The notes under the pieces were generated by a model. It was not told the origin of the DNA. It ran no database searches and saw only the letters and a list, made by a program, of their open reading frames with translations. Below, piece after piece: positions 1-5,492 of a stretch of DNA of 5,712 nt. Both the position numbers and the translations under genes were made by a program. The stretch's first letter is position 1, and every line of letters begins with the position of its first letter. Origin of the DNA: Candidatus Bathyarchaeota archaeon (GTDB lineage Archaea; Thermoproteota; Bathyarchaeia; RBG-16-48-13; GCA-020355125); the NCBI GenBank assembly GCA_030617005.1, contig JAUWWH010000074.1, positions 1 through 5,712 on the forward strand, read 5' to 3'.

Positions 1-1177
1 CTTCTGAGTGTTCAAATAGCCAGCTGAAAGGTGTGCTGAAAACTAGCCATATGTAGAAGTCGCCGAAGGGTTCATTGATTCCTTTCGCGAGGAAAAGAGC
101 TAGTAATATTAAGAGTGTGATCGTAACCAAAGTTTTTTTATCAATTTTCTTGAGAGACGAAAAATGTTTGGGGGACAATGCCTTGATGATAAACACGGTC
201 AGTGCTGATGTGGCGATTACTGGGACGACTAATGTCAACAGTGATCGTGTGTTGAGAGCGAACGGCTCTATCACACTCGATTTCCAAAGCCTGAACGCGT
301 CCCATATTTTTATATTAGCGCCATCTGCGCCGTAGAGTTCTTCAACTTGAAGTGGAATATTTTGGCCTCCCCAAGTGTACTCTTCTTGAAAGAGCGAAAA
401 GGGTAATATAGCATAGGCATTCAGAAGGAGGGCTAAGCCAACGATTTCGATGAGTAAGACAGAGCAACGAAAAAAATATCGTATAACGCCTTTCCTAATC
501 TTGGAGATAAATTCAACTGCTATGAGGAAAAGGATGAATAATGTGGTATTTAAAGCAGCGCCTGGTGAACAAAAGTTTAATGCTAATAACAGGGCAGGGG
601 CTAACCCGATCTTCACCGTTCCCTTCCATGAAGAATCGTTGACTGCTGCGGGTATGAGAATGAAAAATAGTGGAAGCAGTGCGTAGCTTAAAAGGTTAGG
701 CCACCACTGTATGGTTCCCACAACGTAAGGGTTGAACGTGTAGATTATTGAGGCGAGTATGGCGGCAGCGTAGCACGGTAATGTTCTATCAAAAACTTTT
801 CTCGTGTACTTGAATACTACTATGAAGATCACGAAACTTATTAATGTGAAAAAGAGGCTCCATAGCAGTCTTTGCAGGGTTTCGATGGAAGCGGATACCA
901 ACTTAACACTTGCGGCTACCTCCATTAGGGGAGTTAACCACGAGAAAACCACATGGTGATATGGTACGTGAGGGCTGCTTAAGAATCGATTCCACACATA
1001 TAGTGGCTTTTGGTCAAGCTTGTATGAGAAATATACGTCCCCTGACTCTATAAGCCCTGGTGTAAAGATGACTTTTCTGAAGATAATTAAGGTAAGTGTT
1101 ATTGAGAAGACTAAACCGATTATAATGGCATATTTGACGTGATTATCCAATTTCCTCATCGGTTTGGCTCCATTCAT
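1..1177 (-). CDS. Large polytopic membrane protein, GT-C/YfhO-like, partial (3' end outside window)
   Basis: The frame is open without a stop from an ATG at 1177 to the window edge, giving 392 residues of a longer protein. Hydrophobic stretches near residues 14-33, 104-123, 135-150, 160-178, 211-225, 236-262, 312-333 and 350-364 indicate a many-pass membrane protein. A polar loop at about 45-75 holds SGDVYFSYK and YVWNRF. Later marks are FNPYVVG (148-154), QWWPNLLSYALLPL (157-170) and AKGINEPFGDFY (364-375). These resemble the large archaeal YfhO/GT-C-type proteins thought to move sugars from lipid carriers outside the membrane; that role is inference. An AGGA lies 8 bases before ATG 1177. 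A second in-frame ATG at 1159 has GGAG 8 bases before it, so either could be the start. An in-frame TAA upstream bounds the gene. It follows the heptose genes on the same strand after about 100-145 bases and may have its own promoter. Confidence 0.8.
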   Translation of the reverse strand, partial: MNGAKPMRKLDNHVKYAIIIGLVFSITLTLIIFRKVIFTPGLIESGDVYFSYKLDQKPLYVWNRFLSSPHVPYHHVVFSWLTPLMEVAASVKLVSASIETLQRLLWSLFFTLISFVIFIVVFKYTRKVFDRTLPCYAAAILASIIYTFNPYVVGTIQWWPNLLSYALLPLFFILIPAAVNDSSWKGTVKIGLAPALLLALNFCSPGAALNTTLFILFLIAVEFISKIRKGVIRYFFRCSVLLIEIVGLALLLNAYAILPFSLFQEEYTWGGQNIPLQVEELYGADGANIKIWDAFRLWKSSVIEPFALNTRSLLTLVVPVIATSALTVFIIKALSPKHFSSLKKIDKKTLVTITLLILLALFLAKGINEPFGDFYIWLVFSTPFSWLFEHSE

Positions 1178-1277
1178 CGTGGGCTTCCTCGTAAGTCTTT
1201 AGATTCTCTTAAACAACTTTCTTAATCTGCCTCAGTTCTTATATTTTCATTTAAATTGGGTCATATGAGAAGTAGAG
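1178..1277 (-). promoter_or_regulatory. Intergenic region with possible archaeal TATA box
   Basis: This spacer lies between the end of the nucleotidyltransferase frame (read through to 1278) and the membrane-protein gene. On the minus strand it holds AATTTAAATG followed by AAAATATAAG at about 1238-1256, some 60-80 bases before the ATG at 1177. This resembles an archaeal TATA element, but no conserved BRE or clear start site can be shown. No terminator hairpin was recognised. Confidence 0.2.
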
Positions 1278-1325
1278 TTAAATACAATTATCAAGAATAT
1301 GCCTGATTAGCTTAGTTGTGGACTA
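1278..1325 (-). other. In-frame continuation of the nucleotidyltransferase beyond its TAG stop
   Basis: After the TAG at 1325-1323 the same frame continues for 14 codons, reading STTKLIRHILDNCI, and then reaches TAA at 1280-1278. RfaE2/HldE nucleotidyltransferase domains normally end in G-x-STT-x-I-I-x-x-I, where x before STT is often an aromatic residue or Cys (EDGCSTTNIIKKI in E. coli HldE). The residue before the TAG is Gly and the next three are Ser-Thr-Thr, so the stop occupies exactly that x position. The continuation is therefore the missing C-terminal end of the enzyme. It points to a very recent nonsense change, a sequencing error, or translation through TAG. Confidence 0.85.
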
Positions 1326-1751
1326 TCCGCTAACTTCCTTAGCCACAACTACTTTACCTCCGTAGGATTGAACGATGCTCGCTTCGGGTAATTGGGTGGG
1401 GTCGTAGCCAGCTTTCACGTGGACATCAGGCTTTAAAATAGTTATCAATTTTTCAGGCGTTGACTCAGAAAAAATGGTAACATAGTCAACACATCCAAGC
1501 GAAGCAATTATTTCAGCTCTTTCATCTTCATGGACGATAGGTCGACATTTACCCTTAATTTTTTTGACACTACTATCACTGTTGACTCCGACTATCAACA
1601 CATCTCCATGTGATTTTGCTTCCTGCAGAGACCTCGTATGTCTAATATGTAAGAGGTCAAAACACCCACATGTAAAAGCAATCTTCTTCTTTTCCTTCTT
1701 CAAACTGCCTACAATTTGCTTCAGTTTAATTTGTGAAACAACTTTATTCAC
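1323..1751 (-). CDS. D-glycero-beta-D-manno-heptose 1-phosphate nucleotidyltransferase (RfaE2/HldE C-domain type), ends early at TAG
   Basis: By family this soluble enzyme activates heptose 1-phosphate with a nucleotide, usually ATP to give ADP-heptose. Numbered from GTG 1751, the cytidylyltransferase-like fold is clear: FTCGCFDLLH (26-35), GVNSD (55-59), RPI (70-72), the VDYV..F.E.TP block near 88-99, KPDVHVK (107-113) and LPEA (121-124). The protein stops at 142 residues, whereas relatives reach about 160. The lost end is the STT motif, which is present after the TAG. The HxGH nucleotide-binding motif reads HIRH (35-38), and the usual KGGDY reads KAGY. The start is set by GGAGGT at 1766-1761. 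It abuts the GTG at 1760, too close to serve it, but lies 9 bases from the GTG at 1751. The gene follows the kinase by 17 bases. Family assignment is firm; whether it is active is doubtful. Confidence 0.85.
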   Translation of the reverse strand: MNKVVSQIKLKQIVGSLKKEKKKIAFTCGCFDLLHIRHTRSLQEAKSHGDVLIVGVNSDSSVKKIKGKCRPIVHEDERAEIIASLGCVDYVTIFSESTPEKLITILKPDVHVKAGYDPTQLPEASIVQSYGGKVVVAKEVSG

Positions 1752-1760
1752 TCGATTCAC

Positions 1761-1766
1761 ACCTCC
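1761..1766 (-). promoter_or_regulatory. Shine-Dalgarno site that decides the nucleotidyltransferase start
   Basis: GGAGGT lies in the short gap after the kinase stop codon. It directly touches the GTG at 1760 but is 9 bases from the in-frame GTG at 1751, which is normal spacing. The start at 1751 is therefore preferred. Confidence 0.6.
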
Positions 1767-1768
1767 AC

Positions 1769-2773
1769 TTACAAATGCAAGAGAGAAAGGTCAATGGAAT
1801 TTAATTGCTCAACTATTTCGTCTCTGGTTACAACAGCTGTACCAATTTTACCAACTTTTATTCCTGCAGCGACATTGCTTATCATTGCAGCCTCTACCAT
1901 TGATGCATTTGTGGACATGGATAGGGCTAAAGCAGCAGTCACAGTATCTCCAGCGCCTGTTATGTCATAAATGGCTCTTGCCAAAGCAGGTATATGAACA
2001 TAGTGACCGTCTTTTTCAAGTAAGGACATCCCATCTTTTCCAAGGGTTATTATAACAGCATCGCATTCAAATTGAGTTAAAAGCTTTATAACTATTTCAC
2101 GTATACTTGTCTCATCTTTTAATGTCATCCCTAATACTTTCCTGGCGTTATTGACATTCGACTTGATTATGGAGACGCCCTTATAGTCTAGAAAATGCTT
2201 AATTTTTGGGTCAACAATTATTTTTTTTCCCTTTTCCTTTTTTAAGTTGATCAACTCTTTTATGAGACTAGTCGTCATGATTCCTTTATCGTAATCGTAG
2301 ACCACGATGCATTCTATTTCATCCATGTTTTCTCTCATGTAATCTAGAATTTTGTCAGTGTACTTAGTGTCAACTTCTTCTCTTGATTCATAATCAACTC
2401 TTACCAACTGATGATGTCCAATTAAAATTCTCATCTTTGTAGTTGTAGTCCTATCCTTATCCTTTATAATCCCTGTTACGTCCCCGCCCTGACTCTTAAT
2501 TTTGTTGATTAGTCTAGCTCCGTTTTTATCATCACCAACTATCCCTATAGCAGAGACCTCTCCTCCCAGAGATAAAATATTATTAATGACATTGGCAGCC
2601 CCTCCAGGCTTGAAAGCTTCAGAGATAACATCTACAATTGGAACTGGTGCCTCAGGCGAAAGTCTGTTTGCTTCACCGAAGACATAATGATCTACCATCA
2701 AATCTCCCAATACAAAAAATCTTTTACCTTTAAATTGTTCTATGATGTCAACTAATCTATATACCGAGATCAT
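1769..2773 (-). CDS. D-glycero-beta-D-manno-heptose 7-phosphate kinase (HldE N-domain / RfaE1 type, PfkB family)
   Basis: This ribokinase-family enzyme phosphorylates heptose 7-phosphate at C1 using ATP, giving the 1,7-bisphosphate. The 334-residue protein matches the kinase half of HldE: LGDLMVDHY (22-30), SPEAPVPIVD (39-48), KPGGAANV (56-62), GIVGDD (77-82), LVRVDYE (123-129), DYDKG (160-164) and ITGAGDT (271-277). Asp276 is the expected catalytic base. In bacteria such as E. coli this domain is fused to the nucleotidyltransferase; here the two are adjacent separate genes. One oddity is the region normally reading (T/K)PNxxE, which reads KSNVNN (204-209): the conserved Glu is Asn209 and the Pro is Ser205. 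The start is ATG 2773, with AGGATG at 2786-2781 spaced 7 bases away. The gene begins 17 bases after gmhB ends and was probably co-transcribed with it. Confidence 0.9.
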   Translation of the reverse strand: MISVYRLVDIIEQFKGKRFFVLGDLMVDHYVFGEANRLSPEAPVPIVDVISEAFKPGGAANVINNILSLGGEVSAIGIVGDDKNGARLINKIKSQGGDVTGIIKDKDRTTTTKMRILIGHHQLVRVDYESREEVDTKYTDKILDYMRENMDEIECIVVYDYDKGIMTTSLIKELINLKKEKGKKIIVDPKIKHFLDYKGVSIIKSNVNNARKVLGMTLKDETSIREIVIKLLTQFECDAVIITLGKDGMSLLEKDGHYVHIPALARAIYDITGAGDTVTAALALSMSTNASMVEAAMISNVAAGIKVGKIGTAVVTRDEIVEQLNSIDLSLLHL

Positions 2774-2790
2774 AAAAACTCATCCTAAGG

Positions 2791-3381
2791 TTATTTCTGA
2801 ACTTTTTTTAAAATAATTGATACTGCTTCAAATAAATCAGAAGCGATGTCGTTGGGTTTAATACTTTTTTCCATATCTATATTATCACTTTTAAAGTATT
2901 CTACTTCATCTCGACCTTTACCAGTGAGCACTAGTATTGTTTCACAACCAGCTCTATGTCCTGCATAAACATCGTCCATCTTATCACCGACCATAAAGGA
3001 CCGTTTCAAGTCTATGTCTAAATCTTTTGCAGCGCTCTTTAACATACCCGGTTTAGGCTTTCGGCAATCGCAATCTTTCCTGTAACGCTCTACGCCTATT
3101 TCCGGATGGTGCGGGCAAAAGTAGATGGCGTCAATGCGACAGTCATCTCCCAACTTATTAATCATCTTTAGGTTGACTCTTTTAACATCTTCTTCAGTGA
3201 AATAACCACGAGCGACACCGGACTGATTAGAAACGATTACAATTTTAAACCCGTTCTTATTTAACGATCTTATGGCTTTAGTCACTCCCTGTATTAGCTT
3301 GATTTGGGAAGGATACTCCATGTATTTGACATCTTCACAGATCACCCCATCTCGATCAAGGAAGACTGCTTTATTTCCCAA
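2791..3381 (-). CDS. gmhB: D-glycero-beta-D-manno-heptose 1,7-bisphosphate 7-phosphatase
   Basis: This HAD-superfamily phosphatase removes the C7 phosphate of heptose bisphosphate, leaving heptose 1-phosphate for the nucleotidyltransferase. The 196-residue protein has every signature expected. DRDG at 9-12 carries nucleophile Asp9 and acid/base Asp11. SNQSGVARG (51-59) is the second HAD motif with the GmhB substrate loop. A zinc site is formed by CPHH (Cys89, His91) and CDC (Cys104, Cys106), followed by RKPKPGM. VGDKMDD (131-137) is the acidic motif. The only possible start is TTG at 3381, since the upstream in-frame codons contain no other start before a TAG; GGAGAG at 3395-3390 sits 8 bases before it. 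The gene overlaps the end of gmhA by 11 bases, which suggests translational coupling. The related histidinol-phosphate phosphatase is less likely given the neighbours. Confidence 0.92.
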   Translation of the reverse strand: MGNKAVFLDRDGVICEDVKYMEYPSQIKLIQGVTKAIRSLNKNGFKIVIVSNQSGVARGYFTEEDVKRVNLKMINKLGDDCRIDAIYFCPHHPEIGVERYRKDCDCRKPKPGMLKSAAKDLDIDLKRSFMVGDKMDDVYAGHRAGCETILVLTGKGRDEVEYFKSDNIDMEKSIKPNDIASDLFEAVSIILKKVQK

Positions 3382-3943
3382 ACAATGCGCTCTCCACTAA
3401 TTCACAAATTATGTGCCCGATAGTGATGTGGGCTTCCTGAATTCGAGGAGTGTTAGTAGACGGTACCATTATTGCTACATCAGCTAATTCCTTCAACTCA
3501 GTCCCGTATTTCCCGGTTAACCCTATAACCTTAGCCCCTCTCGAACGTGCTGCTTTTAGTCCTTTCAACACATTTGAGGACTTTCCACTTGTAGAGATGC
3601 CAACTACTACGTCATTTTCGTTCACCTGTGCCTCAATCTGACGGGAGAATACTTCGTCAAATCCATAATCATTTGCTAAAGAGGTTAAAATAGATGTGTT
3701 AGTCGTTAATGCCAGAGCAGGTAGGCTCCTCCTCTCCAATTTAAATCGACCAACCAACTCACCTGCAATATGCTGAGCGTCAGCAGCACTACCGCCATTC
3801 CCAAATAAAATTACTTTCTTTCCTCTCATATATGCAGTGACAATTAACTCCACCATATTCTTTATTTCATCCACATGATCTCGGGCTAATGTCTCCTTTA
3901 ATCTACAACTTTCCTCCAATATCTCAACTATTTTTTCGCGCAT
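3371..3943 (-). CDS. gmhA: Sedoheptulose 7-phosphate isomerase (phosphoheptose isomerase)
   Basis: GmhA carries out the first committed step, turning sedoheptulose 7-phosphate into D-glycero-D-manno-heptose 7-phosphate in the cytoplasm. It is a single SIS-domain protein of usual family length, 190 residues from ATG 3943. From that start the motifs are GNGGSAADAQH (48-58), ISTSGKSSNV (116-125), GLTGK (141-145) and TPRIQEAHITIGH (165-177). His58, Glu62, Gln169 and His177 fall at the spacing of the zinc and catalytic residues of E. coli GmhA (His61, Glu65, Gln172, His180), so the active site looks intact. A TTG at 3967 extends the same frame by 8 codons without a good ribosome binding site. ATG 3943 is preferred because MREKIVEILEES resembles family N-termini; neither start has a strong Shine-Dalgarno. 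It heads the four-gene heptose unit and overlaps gmhB by 11 bases. Confidence 0.92.
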   Translation of the reverse strand: MREKIVEILEESCRLKETLARDHVDEIKNMVELIVTAYMRGKKVILFGNGGSAADAQHIAGELVGRFKLERRSLPALALTTNTSILTSLANDYGFDEVFSRQIEAQVNENDVVVGISTSGKSSNVLKGLKAARSRGAKVIGLTGKYGTELKELADVAIMVPSTNTPRIQEAHITIGHIICELVESALFGK

Positions 3944-4028
3944 AACATGTTTCTCGTTTATACTCAATGCATTCTACGTAAGAGTTTCCACAATTATTCT
4001 TTTTGATAGTATGCTAGTTCCAATCTAC

Positions 4029-4057
4029 TTAAAATAAATTTAAATTATAATATAATA
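4029..4057 (-). promoter_or_regulatory. A/T-only promoter-like stretch before gmhA
   Basis: Twenty-nine consecutive A/T bases lie between the glycosyltransferase stop at 4071 and gmhA. On the minus strand they contain overlapping TATA-like words such as TTATAATTTAAATTTA. An archaeal TATA box here would place transcription starts roughly 25 bases downstream, leaving a leader of several tens of bases before gmhA. The exact element cannot be chosen by eye, and a bacterial reading as an AT-rich promoter or UP element is also possible. Confidence 0.4.
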
Positions 4058-4070
4058 CATTTTTCAAGAG

Positions 4071-4703
4071 TTAACCATTACTAATTTTGTTTATCAGCTC
4101 CTCCACAATCTTCAACACCTTCTGAATCGTTATCGCTTCCATACAAAAGGTTTTACCTCGCTTGCACATTTTTCTCCAGACAGCTGAGCCCTCATTACAA
4201 GGGTTACAGCCTACATCCTCCCTTATTATAACGCTGTTTTCATTATACGGCGCAAATTGTGGATACTTTCCAGGTCCGAAAAGAGCTATGATGGGGATAT
4301 TTAACATTGCAGCGATGTGCATAAGTGATGAATCGTTACAGATGAAAAGATTGCACCTTTCTATCATTGCCATTGTTTGTCTGATCGTAGTTTTACCTGC
4401 TAAATTAAAGGCGGGTTTTTCCATTAGTCCTATTATATTATCAACTAAATAAACTTCATCGGATCCCCCGAAGAAGATGATTTTTGCGCCAAATTTCTGA
4501 TCAAGTTCGTCTGCCACTTTAGCAAAACGTTCCATTGGCCATCTCCTCGGAATGAATGGTGCCCCAGGATGAATCCCAATCAATAATTCATTTTCATGAA
4601 CATTAATATCTTTCAAATATTTATTCGCCAACAATCTATCTCTTCCAGATAGAAATATGAAAGGTCCTTTAACATCTGTATTTATTCCTAATGTGCGTAT
4701 CAC
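4071..4703 (-). CDS. GT9 (heptosyltransferase-like) glycosyltransferase, C-terminal half after in-frame stops
   Basis: This is the nucleotide-sugar-binding Rossmann domain of a GT-B fold GT9 enzyme. Numbered from GTG 4703 (210 residues), it shows GIHPGA (43-48), a Trp-containing RRWPMERF (53-60), IIFFGGSDE (75-83), NLAGKTT (100-106), NDSSLMHIAA (123-132), ALFGPG (139-144) and the cysteine-rich tail CNPC...C...C (166-187) found in ADP-heptose:LPS heptosyltransferase relatives. The usual NDSG reads NDSS. It lies in the same frame as the preceding N-terminal half, separated only by TAA, TGA and three sense codons (Cys-Phe-Asp) before the GTG. The residues across that gap fit the family's usual lead-in to a 'lGi' motif. 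It is therefore the second half of one broken gene, or a separately translated subunit. A GGAGAG lies 18 bases before the GTG, too far for normal initiation. Confidence 0.85.
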   Translation of the reverse strand: MIRTLGINTDVKGPFIFLSGRDRLLANKYLKDINVHENELLIGIHPGAPFIPRRWPMERFAKVADELDQKFGAKIIFFGGSDEVYLVDNIIGLMEKPAFNLAGKTTIRQTMAMIERCNLFICNDSSLMHIAAMLNIPIIALFGPGKYPQFAPYNENSVIIREDVGCNPCNEGSAVWRKMCKRGKTFCMEAITIQKVLKIVEELINKISNG

Positions 4704-4712
4704 ATCAAAGCA

Positions 4713-4718
4713 TCATTA
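4713..4718 (-). other. Tandem in-frame stops TAA-TGA splitting the GT9 gene
   Basis: On the minus strand, TAA (4718-4716) is followed immediately by TGA (4715-4713) in the frame of the N-terminal half. The same frame then reopens as TGC TTT GAT GTG and runs 210 codons to the normal end. There is no net frame change. An overlapping ATG ATG CTT TGA mini-frame at 4716-4705 lies 5 bases after the GGAGAGGT-like element and ends one base before the GTG at 4703. Reinitiation onto the second half is therefore conceivable but unproven. Confidence 0.9.
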
Positions 4719-5300
4719 CACCTCTCCTTTATCCTCTGTATGTTTAACCTTGGCATCTAGTAAATATCCTACTTCCTGCCAGTCATAGCCAATTTTCTGC
4801 TTGGCTCCACTAAGATAGGTAAAAATAAAGCTTCTATAGGTACCATTAAGATCAAAGACGACATCGCAGTTCAAACTGCGGATCATGATGATGAACTTCA
4901 ATATTTCTTGAAGATGAATCCTCTTTAGCTTTCTAACGATGTTGGGTTCTGTTAATATTATTCGATTATCGAATGGATCATCAAAGACGATTAATTTATC
5001 AACATATGGACTGTTTAATAACACTTCCTTAGCCCAAGAAGCGACAACAAAGACGATCTGAACCCTTGGAAAACTTTCCTTTAGAGCTTTCAACACAGGT
5101 AATGTAAGGACCGCATCACCTATATGCCCAAATTTAAGCACAAGAATGGTCTCAAGCTTCTTGGTTTCTATAGGTTCTTTCCTAAATTTCTTCAACAAAA
5201 TCAATGGCAAATACAGAAATGAGAGTAACCAAAATATGCCTATGTAGATAAACCAAATGGCTTTCCAGAAAATTTCATTCAATAAATCGTTGCCTGACAA
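4716..5300 (-). CDS. GT9 (heptosyltransferase-like) glycosyltransferase, membrane-anchored N-terminal half
   Basis: The N-terminal acceptor-side domain of a GT9 glycosyltransferase, 194 residues. A hydrophobic segment at about 11-36, followed by basic KKFRK, anchors it to the membrane. The first Rossmann strand and loop read ILVLKFGHIGDAVLTLPVLKAL (52-73), matching the family's x-GxIGDxxxxxPxLxxL. Then come FVV..W (84-89), SPYVDKLIVFD (97-107), VVFDLNGTYRS (147-157) and KIGYDW (169-174), all typical of heptosyltransferases. The start is TTG 5300, with GGGAG at 5313-5309 spaced 8 bases; an ATG just upstream meets TGA in its frame after three more codons. The frame ends at TAA 4718-4716, where the C-terminal domain should continue. 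Alone, this half lacks the nucleotide-sugar site. With the downstream half it totals about 409 codons, right for a GT9 enzyme plus an anchor. Heptose is the likely sugar from the neighbouring genes. Confidence 0.85.
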   Translation of the reverse strand: MSGNDLLNEIFWKAIWFIYIGIFWLLSFLYLPLILLKKFRKEPIETKKLETILVLKFGHIGDAVLTLPVLKALKESFPRVQIVFVVASWAKEVLLNSPYVDKLIVFDDPFDNRIILTEPNIVRKLKRIHLQEILKFIIMIRSLNCDVVFDLNGTYRSFIFTYLSGAKQKIGYDWQEVGYLLDAKVKHTEDKGEV

Positions 5301-5308
5301 CTTTCAAT

Positions 5309-5313
5309 CTCCC
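5309..5313 (-). promoter_or_regulatory. Ribosome binding site for the GT9 TTG start
   Basis: GGGAG lies 8 bases before TTG 5300. It supports that codon as the start in place of the nearby ATG, whose frame closes within five codons. Confidence 0.55.
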
Positions 5314-5492
5314 TTCATGTTCCATTTTAAGCATTGCTCTCTCAGGCTACTTGTCGCGTTCTCATCCACATATTTAGCTAATATGCCATATCGTAAATAC
5401 TAGCTCGTGTTATTCACTTATCTTACAGTGTTCTTGATTAATGAATTGACTTAATATCTTCTGTGATAGCTATACTTTGGAAAGATAACTAC

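Noticed and set aside
75..686. Plus-strand open frames of 86 and 78 codons
   Set aside because: They lie entirely antisense to the long minus-strand membrane-protein frame, show no recognisable motif, and the opposite strand gives a coherent protein.
1564..2055. Plus-strand open frame of 163 codons
   Set aside because: It is antisense to the nucleotidyltransferase and kinase, is rich in Leu/Gln runs, and shows no family motif. The minus-strand genes here are unmistakable.
1323..2773. Bifunctional fused HldE
   Set aside because: The kinase ends at its own TAA (1771-1769), and the nucleotidyltransferase is in another frame with its own ribosome binding site.
1769..2773. GDP-D-glycero-alpha-D-manno-heptose route (HddA/HddC)
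   Set aside because: The kinase has PfkB motifs (GGAANV, GAGD), not GHMP-kinase motifs, and the nucleotidyltransferase is of the HldE/RfaE2 type, not HddC-like.
3450..4452. Plus-strand open frames of 63 and 96 codons (3450-3641, 4162-4452)
   Set aside because: These are shadows of gmhA and the GT9 C-terminal half, with no start context or protein features.
4713..4718. Selenocysteine or pyrrolysine decoding of the GT9 stops
   Set aside because: The first stop is TAA, for which no such recoding is known, and it is followed directly by TGA. Single-residue recoding cannot explain both.
5324..5331. CTTAAAAT as a TATA box for the GT9 gene
   Set aside because: Its spacing, about 27 bases before the TTG, would imply a leaderless transcript, which conflicts with the GGGAG ribosome binding site between them. 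It is too short to claim.
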